Shown: in pieces, positions 33,857 through 46,200 of the stretch
Layout of the letters: the number at the start of each line of letters is the position of its first letter
Position numbering within the stretch: position 1 is the first letter of the stretch
From: Hydractinia symbiolongicarpus
Lineage: Eukaryota > Cnidaria > Hydrozoa > Anthoathecata > Hydractiniidae
DNA: 64,000 nucleotides
Assembly: GCF_029227915.1 (NCBI RefSeq)
Contig: NC_079886.1
Location: 22,110,501 to 22,174,500 of the forward strand
Direction: 5' to 3'
Position numbers and translations under genes: made by a program
The notes under the pieces: generated by a model
What the model was told of the DNA's origin: nothing
Databases searched by the model: none
The model's input: the letters and a program-made list of their open reading frames with translations, nothing else

Positions 33857-35663
33857 AAAAAAGGCCACATTCTTTGGCATAAAGAATATCATTTTCCAAT
33901 AAATATGGATATAGTCTATTATACATAATTCTTTCTAAAATTTTTGAAAAACATTAATGGGCAGAAATAAGTTGTTGGTTGGTAAAAACTGAATGAGCTT
34001 TTACCCTTTGGTACCTGTGGTTTTAATTTGTTATATTTTTGAATAAAATGTTAGAAATAAATTAAATGCATTTTTTGTTCGTTAATTAGTTACGAAATTA
34101 GGGTGTAAAAATTCATATATTCACCTCAGATTATTTCCTCTCCTGCTGTCTTCAAGATATCCTAAATGTTCATATATATTTTTACTTTTCTTCTTTAGCT
34201 TCCACTCGTAGCTTTTTTTTTTTTTTTAATAAGTATATCATTCTGGAAGTAAAGGGTGTGTTTCATATCTTGCACATCCCTCTCCATCTTCAATTTTCAA
34301 ACTGGTTATTTTAACTTTTTTTTGATTGATGATAATCTCTGTAAAATCATATGAACTTAATTTCTTGTAAATGTTTCTTCTTGTTTCTTTCTACACTCTG
34401 TCAAGTGAAAGCAGTTTAATCACCGGAAACGGGGAACGCGCAGTTTCCTGTAAATCCAGAGCCCAACTAAGTTCTATTTCCAAAACCACCAAACTAACCA
34501 CAAAGTCTAGCCAAGCAGTGTTAGACATGCAACAGTTTTATTTGCTTCTCGTTTAATCTTCCTCATTAAAAAAATTAATAATCCTTTGTTTGATGTACAA
34601 TACACTTTTTCCTTTGGAATTATTTAAGGCTTGTGAAAAAATGAATTTGTACTTTATTATGATGATTAAATGAAGCGCAGTAAAATCATGATGCTTTTTA
34701 TATTACAGCCCATGTTAAAAGTTAAAACATTGTTTATTTTGTTGTTACATGTCTATCTATTTACAACATTACGTGTTGTAAGCGATTTTATTATTTTAAT
34801 GCATATACTGTTTCTTGAATTATATATACCCAACTATTTATCTTCTACTATAAGTAGTGTTTAATTGTTTCAGTATGAAGCTGCAATATGTTATGTATGT
34901 TTTTTGGAGTTGCAAACAGCAATTGTGAATTTTGTAGTTGTATTTATATGATGATATAAAAGAGGGTATGATTATGGTATGATTTTATAATGTAATTAAT
35001 TCTTCTTTTATAAGGACTTATTTATTTGTAACGTCACAATTTTCATTGTATTAATATTTCGTATTTCATTACCTGTTGTATCAAAATGTATAGTATATTA
35101 TTGTAAGTAAATTAAATGCTAGACATTTATAAATTTTAGTTTTATCATGAAGGTCCTGGGTATTTCAGTAGAGTGATAGAGAAAGGTTGGCAAGTTTCAA
35201 AGCTTAAGCTTGCAGCAAAAACCTCCTGATCGTTTAAAACGTTCATTACTCGGTTTATAGCCCAGTTTGTTATTAACTTTCAAAATGTGCTGTTGAAATA
35301 CTGTTCCATATATTTTCTTGACCTCTGCTGTGTTTATTGTGTACCATAAACACATTAATGAAAATATTTAAAATAATCAAGGGAAGAAATTTTTGAGATT
35401 TATTGATTCAATTCACATTCTTCTTGTAAAATATATCAAACTCAGCCATTTGTGAAACTTTAAATGTTTTCTTTTATTGGCGTATTTTAATTTAAATTAC
35501 ACTTATCTCTTCTTGTGGAATGAAGAAAAAAAATCCAAAGAAAGTTACATCCTTAAGGTAGATGTTAAGGCACAATTCACAATAATTATATTTTCAATAT
35601 GCAATATTCTTATTTACAGTTGAACTGAAATTATAAGTAATAAAGAAGATAAGTTGATTTAAC
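33857..35663. other. AT-rich upstream region of CRPPA/ISPD, no firm gene
   Basis: A Ser/Thr-rich open stretch at 34387-34556 (+) of about 55 codons is compositionally unlike its AT-rich surroundings. It could be an exon, but it has no recognised domain or matched partner exon. Confidence 0.35.
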
Positions 35664-38600
35664 ATGGCAGATGATATTTCTGTGATGGCGGTTTTACCTG
35701 CTGGTGGCAGTGGAGAGAGGTTTGGTTCAGAGATCCCAAAGCAAGTAAGTAGCTCAACTAATATTGTCACTGTTGTTTCATATTTCTATTTGTAATAATC
35801 AGATACAGGTTGTTCACTCAATTAGGTAAATCATGAAATTTACTAAAATTAGTAAAAGTTTACTAAGATAATTAGTCTAAAATAGAAACACTCTTCATCT
35901 AAATACGTTTCCATTTCCAACAGGTTCAAATGAAACTGTATTCGGTACAATATTTTTTTTAAAAGTGATTTTGTCCTGGCAGGTCTGGAAGAATAGATAT
36001 TTTAGCAGAGAATAATATGCAAGCAGACTTTTTTCAGTTTTCATTTATTTGAGATTTTACTGATTTTGCTACTCCACCAATCCTCAACTGTTATGTTAAA
36101 GTATTTGTTGAGTGTCTAATTCAATTTCCTCTTTTTCGAAACAATGTGTAGAAACTAATTGTTAATGGACACCCTGTGTTGTTGTTTTGTGTTTAAGCAG
36201 ACCATAGAACTCTTGAGGATCTGCAATTGTGTAATGATTTTTTTTTTAATATTTAGTTTTTAGAAGTATGTGGAAAACCGGTCATATATTATGCAATTAA
36301 AGCTATGTCAAGGTCAGTTTTTATTGTTAGTTGATGTATTACCAGCTTTTTAAATCTCGTTTTCGACATAAAAAATCTTTGCATTTATCCCAGTCGCAAC
36401 TTTTTAATAATGGCACAAGGATATTTTGATATAAATTTGTTTATTTCTGTGTGCAAAATTCTATGAGACAGTTACTGAGTTGAGTATCTTCTGATACGTT
36501 AAGTTCAACAGTCTTCACTTTTTGTTAGCCCTTTTGTTCTAAAAGTTTGAAAATCCTCTAAGTGAAGCTACTCCTTATTCCACCGTTTATTTTCTGATAT
36601 GAACCAACTAGTCCAGAAAATTAAAAAAAGTAATTTGTAACTGAATGTTGTGTTTTCTTTGTGAACTAGCTTCTATTTTACCTTGAACAATTGTCTTCTT
36701 TTCACTGAAGGCGTATTTTTGCTGGAGGTCTGGGACAGAACAACAACAATGATGAGAACTTAATACAAGGACAAAAAAGCTAAAACAAACACAATGAGGG
36801 GAAAGTCTAGAATTTGTGTTTATTCGGACTAAACTTTGCAGTTTTCTCTTTACTGGAATAACATTCTGAACACTTTTGCATCATAAACCACGATTGAATT
36901 AGCTTTTTTTACATTCAAAGGGGTCGTGTTTTTTATCACAATGTTCGCAAAAATAAGTATGAAACAAAATTAAAAATTTAAATTTGTTGACTAGTTTTAT
37001 GAAATACTAAATTTCTGAGACTTAACTTCTCCTTTATTATAACTGTCATCTTATAAAAGAACACGAGTTGGAGCTGCATTAGTAATTAATTAATTTCATT
37101 TGTTTTATTAGAATAGTGTTTTATGGATTAAAAAAATTGTAGTGCCGATCCCGCAAAAGTATGCTGATCTTGCGATGAAGGTTAGTTTGTTTGTCATATT
37201 CAATCCAATGAAAGTTAGTTTGTTTGTCATATACACTCTGATGGAGGTTAGTTGTGATGCATTTTTTCAATCCCCACTTCATTTTTAATGAATTTCCATT
37301 TAGATAAAACACAAATACAATTTCACTAAAGTAGAATTTATAAGTGGCATGGAAACCAGGTTGGTATATTCACGACTATGGTCACTTGTAGAAGCTACTT
37401 ATTTATTGATTTGTTCACATTACATCAAAAGTTGATTTTTTTCTTTTTTTAGACATCGTAGTATTCACGCTGGTGTGAAACAACTATCTCCTAACATTAA
37501 ACCAGATGATATAGTAAGTACAAATGATATAGTATGTAAATGATATCATATGCACAAATGCTATAGTATGTACAAATGATATAGTATGTAAATGATATCA
37601 TATGCACAAATGCTATAGTATGCACAAATGCTATAGTATGTACAAATGATACAGTAGGTACAAATGATTTAGTATATATGTTGTTTTTTGTGCGAACACA
37701 GAATATGCTTTCGTGTGATGTTAGCAATTCAGCACTGGCCATTGGGCATACTTTATTAGGTACTGGTTAAAATGATTTTTCAAATTTCAGTTAGATAGAG
37801 AACAGTTATCAACTAAAAATTATTTCCATTTTACTTTCATCAAAGTTGGAAAGCTGAAAAATGTTCTCAGATTAATAAGTTTTGTAAAAAAATAATGTGT
37901 GGAAAATCTTACATCTACCAAACAACGAAATACATATCAGTGAAATCCTTAAAATACATGCATGTGAAATTACCACTCATTGTGTCCGTGTGATCTGGAA
38001 TGTCCTGGATTTTGTGTTGAGCTAAGTTTATCTTTTACAAAAATATTTAGAAACTTACTACCTTACTTAATTTACTACCTCGTACTACCTTTCTTAGTCA
38101 TTTGTCCTAAAACTCATCACAGTTTGCGTTGATACTATTGACTCCTTCCAATACTCGAAATGATAGCAAAACAGTGTGTTGTACTCTTGTTGGTTGAAAC
38201 TTTTTTTACTGTAGTTCTTGGCAGCACCATTAATCTAATCTTAGTAACTTGTTTTTTTAGGTAATTATCCATGATGCAGTTCGCCCATTTCTTACACAGG
38301 ACTTTCTAACTCGGATAGTTGATGCAGCAAAAAATCATGGGGTAAGTATACCACTAGCACTAAACTATTTATTAGAAAATGTCTCTTATAAATTACGCCA
38401 ACAACAAATACTTGATGCTTTATTTTTATTTTAGGCGTCGGGTGCTGTGCGATCATTAGTCTCGACAATTGTGAAATCAACAACTGATGACTTTTTAGAT
38501 GTTTCGCTGGATAGGTAGCAATTTAGTTAAACAGCAAGATAACTTAATATACTGTATTTTGTGGTCCTAACGTTCTGTGATTATTTATTTGTTAGACACG

Positions 38601-41600
38601 TTTGGTCAGTACTTGTCAGAAAGCAGGGTTGATCCTAATTTGGGTGTTTTTACGTAGAGCGTCATGTTGGGAAAAGGGGGTAAATTTTAAGTGGATATGT
38701 GGATAAAGTATCTAGAATGCTGCTGAAATACTTTCAGTAAATATCGTGGGCTGTTGAAATCTCCACGCCCACTACTGCTGCAAAATGGCCAAGTTTGTAA
38801 AAAACTTGAAATTAAAAATGCAGAAATTTGTTCAGTCTAGTTCTTTCTTGCCCTAAAACGTCCTTTAGTTTTAAATAGTTCTAAAAATATTTTTTCTATA
38901 AATGATTGACTCCCTGCAGTTATTTATGAAATTATGATAATTTAAAAAACTGGTAAAATAATACCACGTTCATTTGCATTTCGCCACATAAATTTTGATA
39001 TTCATGTTAAAATTAAGTTAGCGTTAAGTTCATGGAATTAAGTTTACCATGGGTTTAAACATTATTTTTAATTGTAGCATGTTTAAAAAACATTTTATGA
39101 TTTTTTTTGATTTTTTTACAAGTTGCTAATGTTTCGCAATTGTCTCTAATGCAGTTTTTGTAGTCAGTAGAGAAATGTTTAAAGAAATGTATTGAATTTT
39201 AATTTCTGTGGTCTCCATTCTCCTGTAGAGAATAGCTGATAAAATTGTAAAAAAACAGAAGACTAATGTCATTAGGTAGTATATCAACTTTTTTTTGTTT
39301 TATTTCTCTTGTTTTGTTTTGTTTTAATAGGCGTGAATATCGTGAAAGCCACACACCTCAAGCATTCAAATACAAGTTCCTTAAAGAAGCTTATCAGAAG
39401 GTACAAAAAATAAAAATGTTTCTCAAATTGTTGTAAAATTGTTGTATTTAAAACTGTTTTATTTAACTTAAACAGGAATACATAAGAATACATTTAGAAA
39501 GAACTCTTGCCCTAAAAGAGGGGTGTGGTTACATGGAGAATAAACGGGTTTTATGCACCAATAACAAATATCTGCCATTCTAAAAAACCCTAGAAAATCC
39601 TGGAAATACCTGGAGCTTTATATGGTAATTTTCCTGAAAGTAGCTCTAATATTCCTTCAATGAAATTTTTTACCCTTCAATTTTTTGTAGTGTAAAATTT
39701 TCAAAAAGTTTTTTTACCCGAAGGTAAAAGGGTACCTCTCATTCTGTATTTATCAGCATCAGGGCTAAGGGTGAGATTTTGGTCAAAAAGTAGGCTACTG
39801 TCCGGCCTTAACATTTTAAAAGTTAACGAACCATCTGCTAAATTGTTAAAGTTATAATAAAAACCAAAAAATAACAAGTGGTAAAACTGAAATATAAAAT
39901 TAAAATATTACGCTTAAGCAACTTCTTTGAGGCTAAAATTAAAAACTAGCAACTAAGAATGAAAGGAAAAATGGAGTTGCTTATAAAATAAAACGTGCAG
40001 TGGAACAGTTAAGTGGAAAAGCATTCCTGTTCAACGTTTTGCAATCACATCGTTCTGCTTGTAAAGATCACATAATTGCATGTCTTACTGACGTCGCACT
40101 AGATTATACAACGTAAAACGTTAAAATCTTTTTTTTAATGAACTAGTCGTTAGCCCGTGGAAAATCCACGGGTTCGCCTGTCGCAGCTAAGCTACCATTT
40201 TGCGTGACAGACAGACAGACAGGCATAATATAGGAGAAATTGGTAACTTTCGGAAGAGATAGTACGCATATCTCGACTTGTGCCTTGACTTCTGTGTACT
40301 CTTAACAGAAGTCCTGTTCTACTCTTTTCGTTTACTTTTTTTCTGTATATTCCAACGAATTCGCTAGTAAAAAGGAAGAATAGCATGTTCAGCAGCATTT
40401 TTAGAAGTGTGAATCAAGCCTTAAATGGTCTATCCATTGTACCTGCAATCTGTAATTTTCGTTCTTTTTAGAACTTCTGAAATTGTTTAAACTCATTAGA
40501 GACTATTTAGAGGATATAAAAGCGAATGTAAAAATTATATCCTGAAAAATCTTTAAAATATAGAGACAACGGGTGACTTTTTGAATTTCTTGCCTTTTTT
40601 TACCTGACTATCTATATTTTATTGATGCCTTAACCCTGTGTTTTCTTTCCCTCATTTAATTGGTTAAAGATACCTGAATGTCATCTGGAAATGCGTGAAA
40701 ATTGGTTATGACAAGAACAAGAAGGGGTTAAAATATTAATGAGTATCTCTATGTACTGCTTGTCAAGACCTTCATTAGGTAGAAAGTTCATAAAACCCAA
40801 GTGTTTTTTTGTTGAATACTTTAGAAAAACTGAGAGTTCGTTTTCATTAGTTTGTTTGTGCTGATGGTGTTAGTACAGTTTAGCGTTGACATAAGAAGTA
40901 TTTCCAATTGTTTTAAAATGTTCTTGTTTTTAGATAAAAATATCTATTGATTTTAATCTATAGGGAGAAAAACCAATTCTATTGAAACACGATTTTAATG
41001 TTTAAATGATAATAACTTTGAATATTTTCACGCAACTTTAAAGCGTATACTTCACAATTTTGTTTTAGTGTACGGAAGATGATTTCTTGTATGGAACCGA
41101 ATGTCTTCTTCTCGTTCAAAAATATTGTAATATATCTGCAAAGCTTGTTGATGGGCCTGAGTACTTGTGGAAGGTAAAACGTTAATTTTGCTTAACTAGG
41201 TAAAAAAGCACCTTTTTTGAATTCATCGATTTACCCCAATAATTTAAAATCGTCATACTTTGAAAGCCAAGCCAATTTTTGAAGCTAATATTTCGTATTT
41301 TGGAATATATTATATGCGTTAATTCGCTAAAGCTTTAACGTCGATTAATGATTTTTATTATATTAATAATTTTATTAGTTACTCATTTTTGATTCTAAGT
41401 TTTAAAAATGTATGTTTAAAAGGAGTACCTTATTAAAGGGGACAAAATGAGGAAAAATTATTAATAATTTTGAGGGTCAGTAACAGTTTCCCCTAACTAA
41501 ATATTTTCCTGACTAACTTACTAATTCTTGACTAATAATGTCAAGAACTTAAAATTTCTCTAGCACTCACTATGACAATGTTTTAGTCAATTTTTTTGGA

Positions 41601-42024
41601 TGTGATTTTAATAATTTGCAACACACATCCTACCTGTTATATAGGTGTGTTTTTTATATATATTTTTGGCATCGAACATTATTCATACCATCATTTTGTG
41701 AATGATATTTTTAATTTTCTTGCGTCAGACATTCATACCACATTTTGTGGTTATGATGTTGTTTTGCGTCAGAAATTATCCTGCGATATTGTATGATATA
41801 GGATCCAACATTAGAGAAGCTATAAGGACATTATTTATTTTTGTTAAGTGTAACTAAAAGGAAGATATTTCAGATAATATTCCGGAAAAAACAATTTAGG
41901 TCCTGTCTAAACACTGTGAAGTTGGTGGAAAAATTAAGATAATTATTGGGATTTGAAAAATTATTGTCCTTGTTTCAGGTAACCCACCAGAAAGACGTTA
42001 TGTTAATGGAACACTACATAAAAG
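35664..42024 (+). CDS. CRPPA: D-ribitol-5-phosphate cytidylyltransferase (CRPPA/ISPD)
   Basis: Ten exons join in phase: 35664-35744, 36257-36312, 37117-37180, 37304-37359, 37453-37513, 38261-38341, 38435-38514, 39331-39400, 41069-41173 and 41979-42024. All have GT-AG introns. Together they give about 233 aa, the full IspD-type catalytic domain. Motifs: the nucleotide-binding loop VLPAGGSGERFGSEIPKQ in exon 1, VLWIKKIVVPI, HRSIHAGVKQL, VIIHDAVRPF in exon 6, SGAVRSLVSTIVKS, RESHTPQAFKY in exon 8, YGTECLLLVQKY and LWKVTHQKD. In animals the enzyme makes CDP-ribitol from CTP and ribitol-5-phosphate in the cytosol, for O-mannosyl glycans of alpha-dystroglycan. The last exon ends in phase 1 before 'gttagc', and I did not find a terminal exon. 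The human protein has an extra C-terminal domain that is also not located here. No disruptions. Confidence 0.9.
37514..37680 (+). repeat. Intronic minisatellite in CRPPA
   Basis: About nine ~19-20-bp units of 'acaaatgatatagtatgt' type ('gcacaaatgctatagtat' variants) start directly at the donor of exon 5. The first unit includes the splice-donor text 'gatatagtaagtacaaatg', so the array seems to have grown out of the exon-intron junction. Confidence 0.85.
40141..40235 (+). repeat. Short dispersed repeat with CCCGTGGAAAATCCACGGG core
   Basis: 'aactagtcgttagcccgtgg' followed by 'aaaatccacgggttcgcc' forms a small palindrome. A GACA tetranucleotide run follows at 40206-40220. Related copies: 3833-3897 (-), 8716-8745 (+), 42270-42318 (-) and 44552-44590 (-). 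Such fragments are typical of LINE/SINE 3' ends in invertebrates; the class here is not determined. Confidence 0.65.
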
Positions 42025-42784
42025 GTTAGCTTTACTGCTTTGTTAAATGTAATCAGGTATACTTACGAGGCTACGCGCATAGTAAAATGTAAGAATACCT
42101 TATTTTTTAATATTATAATACTTGTTGTCTGTCTGTGAGCCAATTTAAAAACCAGGGATTTATGGTTGGAAAACGGCATTACAATCGTACATAGCAATAA
42201 CTCTCGCTTAAGTAAATTTAATGACTTCGTGCTAACAGGCGAGCAAGGAAGCACGATCCGATGTAGGAATTATTCACGATGGGCGATCTTAAAAATTTCC
42301 ATGGGCTAACGGCTAGTTTGTTATATGTTTTTAGAAAAACAAGGCGAAGTTTAAATTTTTGTTATTGGTTGTGCTGTGTTAAAGGTTGTCATGCACCCAT
42401 TGTCTTACTATTGCGCTTATCATATTTACTCAATTTTTATTTCATGTAATTGTATATTTAATATATTTTTAAAAAACTATCCATGTATTTGATCAAATCT
42501 TCGACTCTGAGCAAGACTCTGCTGTAAGAAAACTTAACTTCAAGTTAAGTTAATTTGACTTAATTTCAAGTTAAAAATTTTTTGGAAAGGGTTTTGTTTA
42601 TAGTCACAACTGACGATAACGTTTTTTGTTCACTTTATTGGAATTAATTTCTGCGAAGTCAACAACAAAAATTAGCTAAAGTTGGACCAAAGAAGGACTA
42701 TGCATTAAAAACAAAAATCCTGGAAAGTATTTACATTTCGCAGATAATGCCACTCGTTAAACTTTGTCGATGGAGATTTGACCT
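42025..42784. other. Sequence after the last CRPPA exon found
   Basis: No continuation exon is recognised. A reverse-oriented copy of the 'ctagc(c)gttagcccatgg' repeat is at 42270-42318. Confidence 0.4.
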
Positions 42785-43290
42785 CCGCAACTTATTGATA
42801 TTATTACTTACGAACTGATCCCCACATTGTGACTTCGAACGTTATAATCTCGATATTGTGAATTACGAACTCTAAAGTCTCGGTATTTTAACTTACAAAT
42901 TAAACAATCACAATTTATTGACTTACGAACCTTATAATCTCGATATTTTGACTTAGGAACATTATAATCTCAATATTGTCACTTCCGAACTTTATAATCT
43001 CCAAATTTTCAGTTAAGAACTTTATAATCTTGATGTTTTAATTTAAGAACTCTATTAGTTTGATATTGTGACTTACGTACTTAATAATCTCCATATCGTG
43101 ACTTAGGAACTTTATAATCTCGATGTTTTAGTTACGAACTTTATAATCTCGATGTTTTAACTTACGAACTTTGTAAGTTTGATATTGTGACTTACTTAAT
43201 AATCTCCATATCGTGACTTAGGAACTTTATAATCTCCATATTTTAGTTACGAACTTTATAATCTCAATGTTTTAACCTACGAACTTTGTA
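42785..43290 (+). repeat. Minisatellite, ~30-33-bp unit, about 15 copies
   Basis: 'cttacgaactttataatctc' plus 'gatattttga' recurs across ~500 bp with substitutions and small length changes ('ggaacattataatctcaata', 'gaactttgtaagtttgatat'). Confidence 0.9.
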
Positions 43291-46200
43291 ATTTCGATGT
43301 CATGTGAATCTAGCACGCACAATAAAGTGCGGATAAAACTTGACGACAACAAAAAATTTTTATCCGATTTTCTATTACAAAGAAGAAATCCCATTGCTTC
43401 CTGCTCTTTAATTTTTATTCTTGTTCAATCTGTATCCCAATTTCTTACAATGTTACTACGAAACCATTCGCCCAACAATGTTACTACGAAACCACTCGCC
43501 CAATAAGATGGTCCCAGCAACAATTGCGTCAATATTTACGTGTTTTTGACCTAAGCAAATAATCATAGAGAGTTTTATACTAGAACTTTTATCCGTCATT
43601 TTTGAAAACATTCGTTTGTAGTATTTTAATGTTGATCTGTTTTAGAACACTGGTAATTAGCAAAATTACAAACCCACGGCTCTGATTTTTTTTATATTTA
43701 CATGTAATTTCACTTCTTTTAACGTCATAACATCATGCAAAGGAGGTTTGAACGGACTACTTTTTGTACTTCAAACATCAAAAAGTCGAGATTCCGGTTT
43801 AAAGTTTTTAAGCAGGATACGCAGAAATCTTAAAGACGATCGAAACCTCGCATAGTCTTCATTGTGTTAGCAAAGATTAACTGAAATATTTGTGATGTTG
43901 AAACGATACACAGTAGATCGCGTGCTGTGTGTGCAGGTCCTAATGTTTTTCCTTCTCGACGCCTGATTTTATTTCAAGGGAATCTTCTACCGTTGTAAAC
44001 ATTTGAATACCAACTTTAAAACGTTTAAGCATTAACAGATGCAGAGCATCGTGCTTTCGGATTGCTTGGCACGAGATTCAAACCGGGGTCTGTGGCATTT
44101 TTCTAAATAAGGATAAAGCGCGTTCATATGAAATCCATGCAACCCCGTCTCTAAAAATGTTACAGTCACTGGTACGAGACTGCTGCTCTAAAACATAAAA
44201 GTGTCAAACTTATTTAGATAAAAATAGGCGAAATTTTGTGTGCACCTTTATTATTCTGCGTAATTTTTGCATCCAAGTGTTTTTGAATAAGTTTTGCTGC
44301 GTCGCCTGTAAAGCTGTGTTTCCCCTCTTACTCTCAGACAAATAGCTTTGAATTAGCCATGTTGAAGACGAAAATAGCAATAAAAACAAATATACTTCTC
44401 ACTGTGTGGAAATCATATTGCAATCTATCGGTTTCTTATCATTAATAATTCCCGTAATCTGTCCGCGCAAAAACAAAGTCGTCCTATACGAGCACACGAA
44501 GTAGGAAATGCGATATGCTTTGTTTCGACGAGCGGATTTTGTGTAATTTCAAGGACAGGCGACCCTGTGGATTTTTCCACGGGTCTATATTAATAAAAAC
44601 CGTATTGTGTATGGTAAACCAGAGCTGCAATTGCTTTGATCTTGCCGCGAAGTCTTTGAAAAAGCGGGGGTTCTATTTAATTTATTTTTTTGTATTTAAC
44701 ACATAGTACAATAACCACGATAAGAATTTTTTTTAAAAAAATACGTAAACAAAAATCTTAAGTCGTAAAAATTCGACCACGCTATTTCAATTGTGAACCC
44801 CGTACTCTTTGTAATAAGTTCCGTTGATAGAAATTCTAGCGATGACTGCATTCCGGGTGGACGGCATAACAGAGCAGTGGCTAATTTGAAAGAGGTTTGT
44901 AAATCCTTTTTGTCTTCTAAAACCTTTGTATTTGGTTTTTATATGTGTTTTTACAATTTAAAAATAAATATATCGTCACGTTTTTTAGCCCTATATAGAT
45001 CTTTTTGAAAACTATAAAGCGCTTCACGGTATATTCCACATTGCATACCTTTACACTATAGCTCTCCACCTGGAGGTGGGGCACTGTTTACCAGAATTTA
45101 AGCGCACTTGTAGCTTAACCCGGATTTTAAAATGAGCCCGAACGCGAAATGTGAGCAGATGGTTGCTTCTGTTGTGTTTAGTTTAGACCGTCGTAAAAAA
45201 GGGATGAAAAAAGTAACGAATTGCCAAATATAAACTTTCTATCTCTTCTATTTATTTCAAAATTTTCTATTCACCTACTCATCCTCTTAACACCGGCATG
45301 TAACTCTTTACCAATTTGTATTTCCTGCAGAAGAAAATAAATAAGGAAGCCGGAAAGTTTAAGATTTGTTCAGACGCCGTACAGGTTAGAAAAGAGACGG
45401 TTCGAAAGCGGATAAGTCGGTGAAAAACTACAAAAACAAACGATGATATCGCTGTTTCCATGGTGACGTAGGCGGGAAAATGGAATACTCATATTTGAAC
45501 GTATAAGCAGATTACATATCATTAAGAAAGATAAAAATAGAAATATTTTAGGCTATTATAAATGTTTGTTAATTATTAAAGGAACACACAGCTTGAAATT
45601 TGTGTCTTTTTTTTTCTACATAACTTTTATTATTTTTGGATTCCCGTGTAATTGGAGAAACTATATTATTTTTTTACATAATAGAGCAATTTGACGGACC
45701 AGTTAATAGGCTTCAATATATATTTTAAAAATTTTATTAAAAATTTATTTTAATTAATTTCCATATCGCGAGGTACCATTCAACTCAGTTTTGTTGCGAA
45801 ACACTGTCTGCTCTTATAAACAGCCAAATGAAACATACCTTTGCGATCTTCGCAAAACAAAACTATTTTCAAGGATGACTACATGTTTCTGTGGGAAGTT
45901 AAAAATTTATGCCCATGTTAAAACTAGGGTTATTGTCAGAGAGGACTTAAGTAGGCGAGTACGAGGAGAAGAACAGAGATTAGAGAACTTAAAATCTAAA
46001 ATTAGGTTGTTTTGTACATTTAATGATAGTAATCTCGATTGGGTAAACAAGTGCAATTCTTAGCATTCTAATTGGTTCAGCAAATACTATCACAATATCA
46101 CTACCACCTTCAACCTCGTTCCCAATACTCTTTTCTTTTTTTTTAATATCGGATAGCAATAAGAGGAAAATAATCCTAGAAGCGAAGTTTTAATATCTCA

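Noticed and set aside
37112-37116. Exon 3 of CRPPA starting at the first AG (37111)
   Set aside because: That choice puts a TAG in frame; the acceptor five bases later (37116) restores the phase and the conserved VLWIKKIVV strand.
44030-44115. Possible tRNA/B-box on the minus strand (GGTTTGAATCTC)
   Set aside because: No A box at proper spacing and no cloverleaf; isolated B-box-like match only.
45279-46063. ORFs near 45.3-46.1 kb that could be small genes
   Set aside because: No recognised domain, no phased partner exons and ordinary AT-rich composition.
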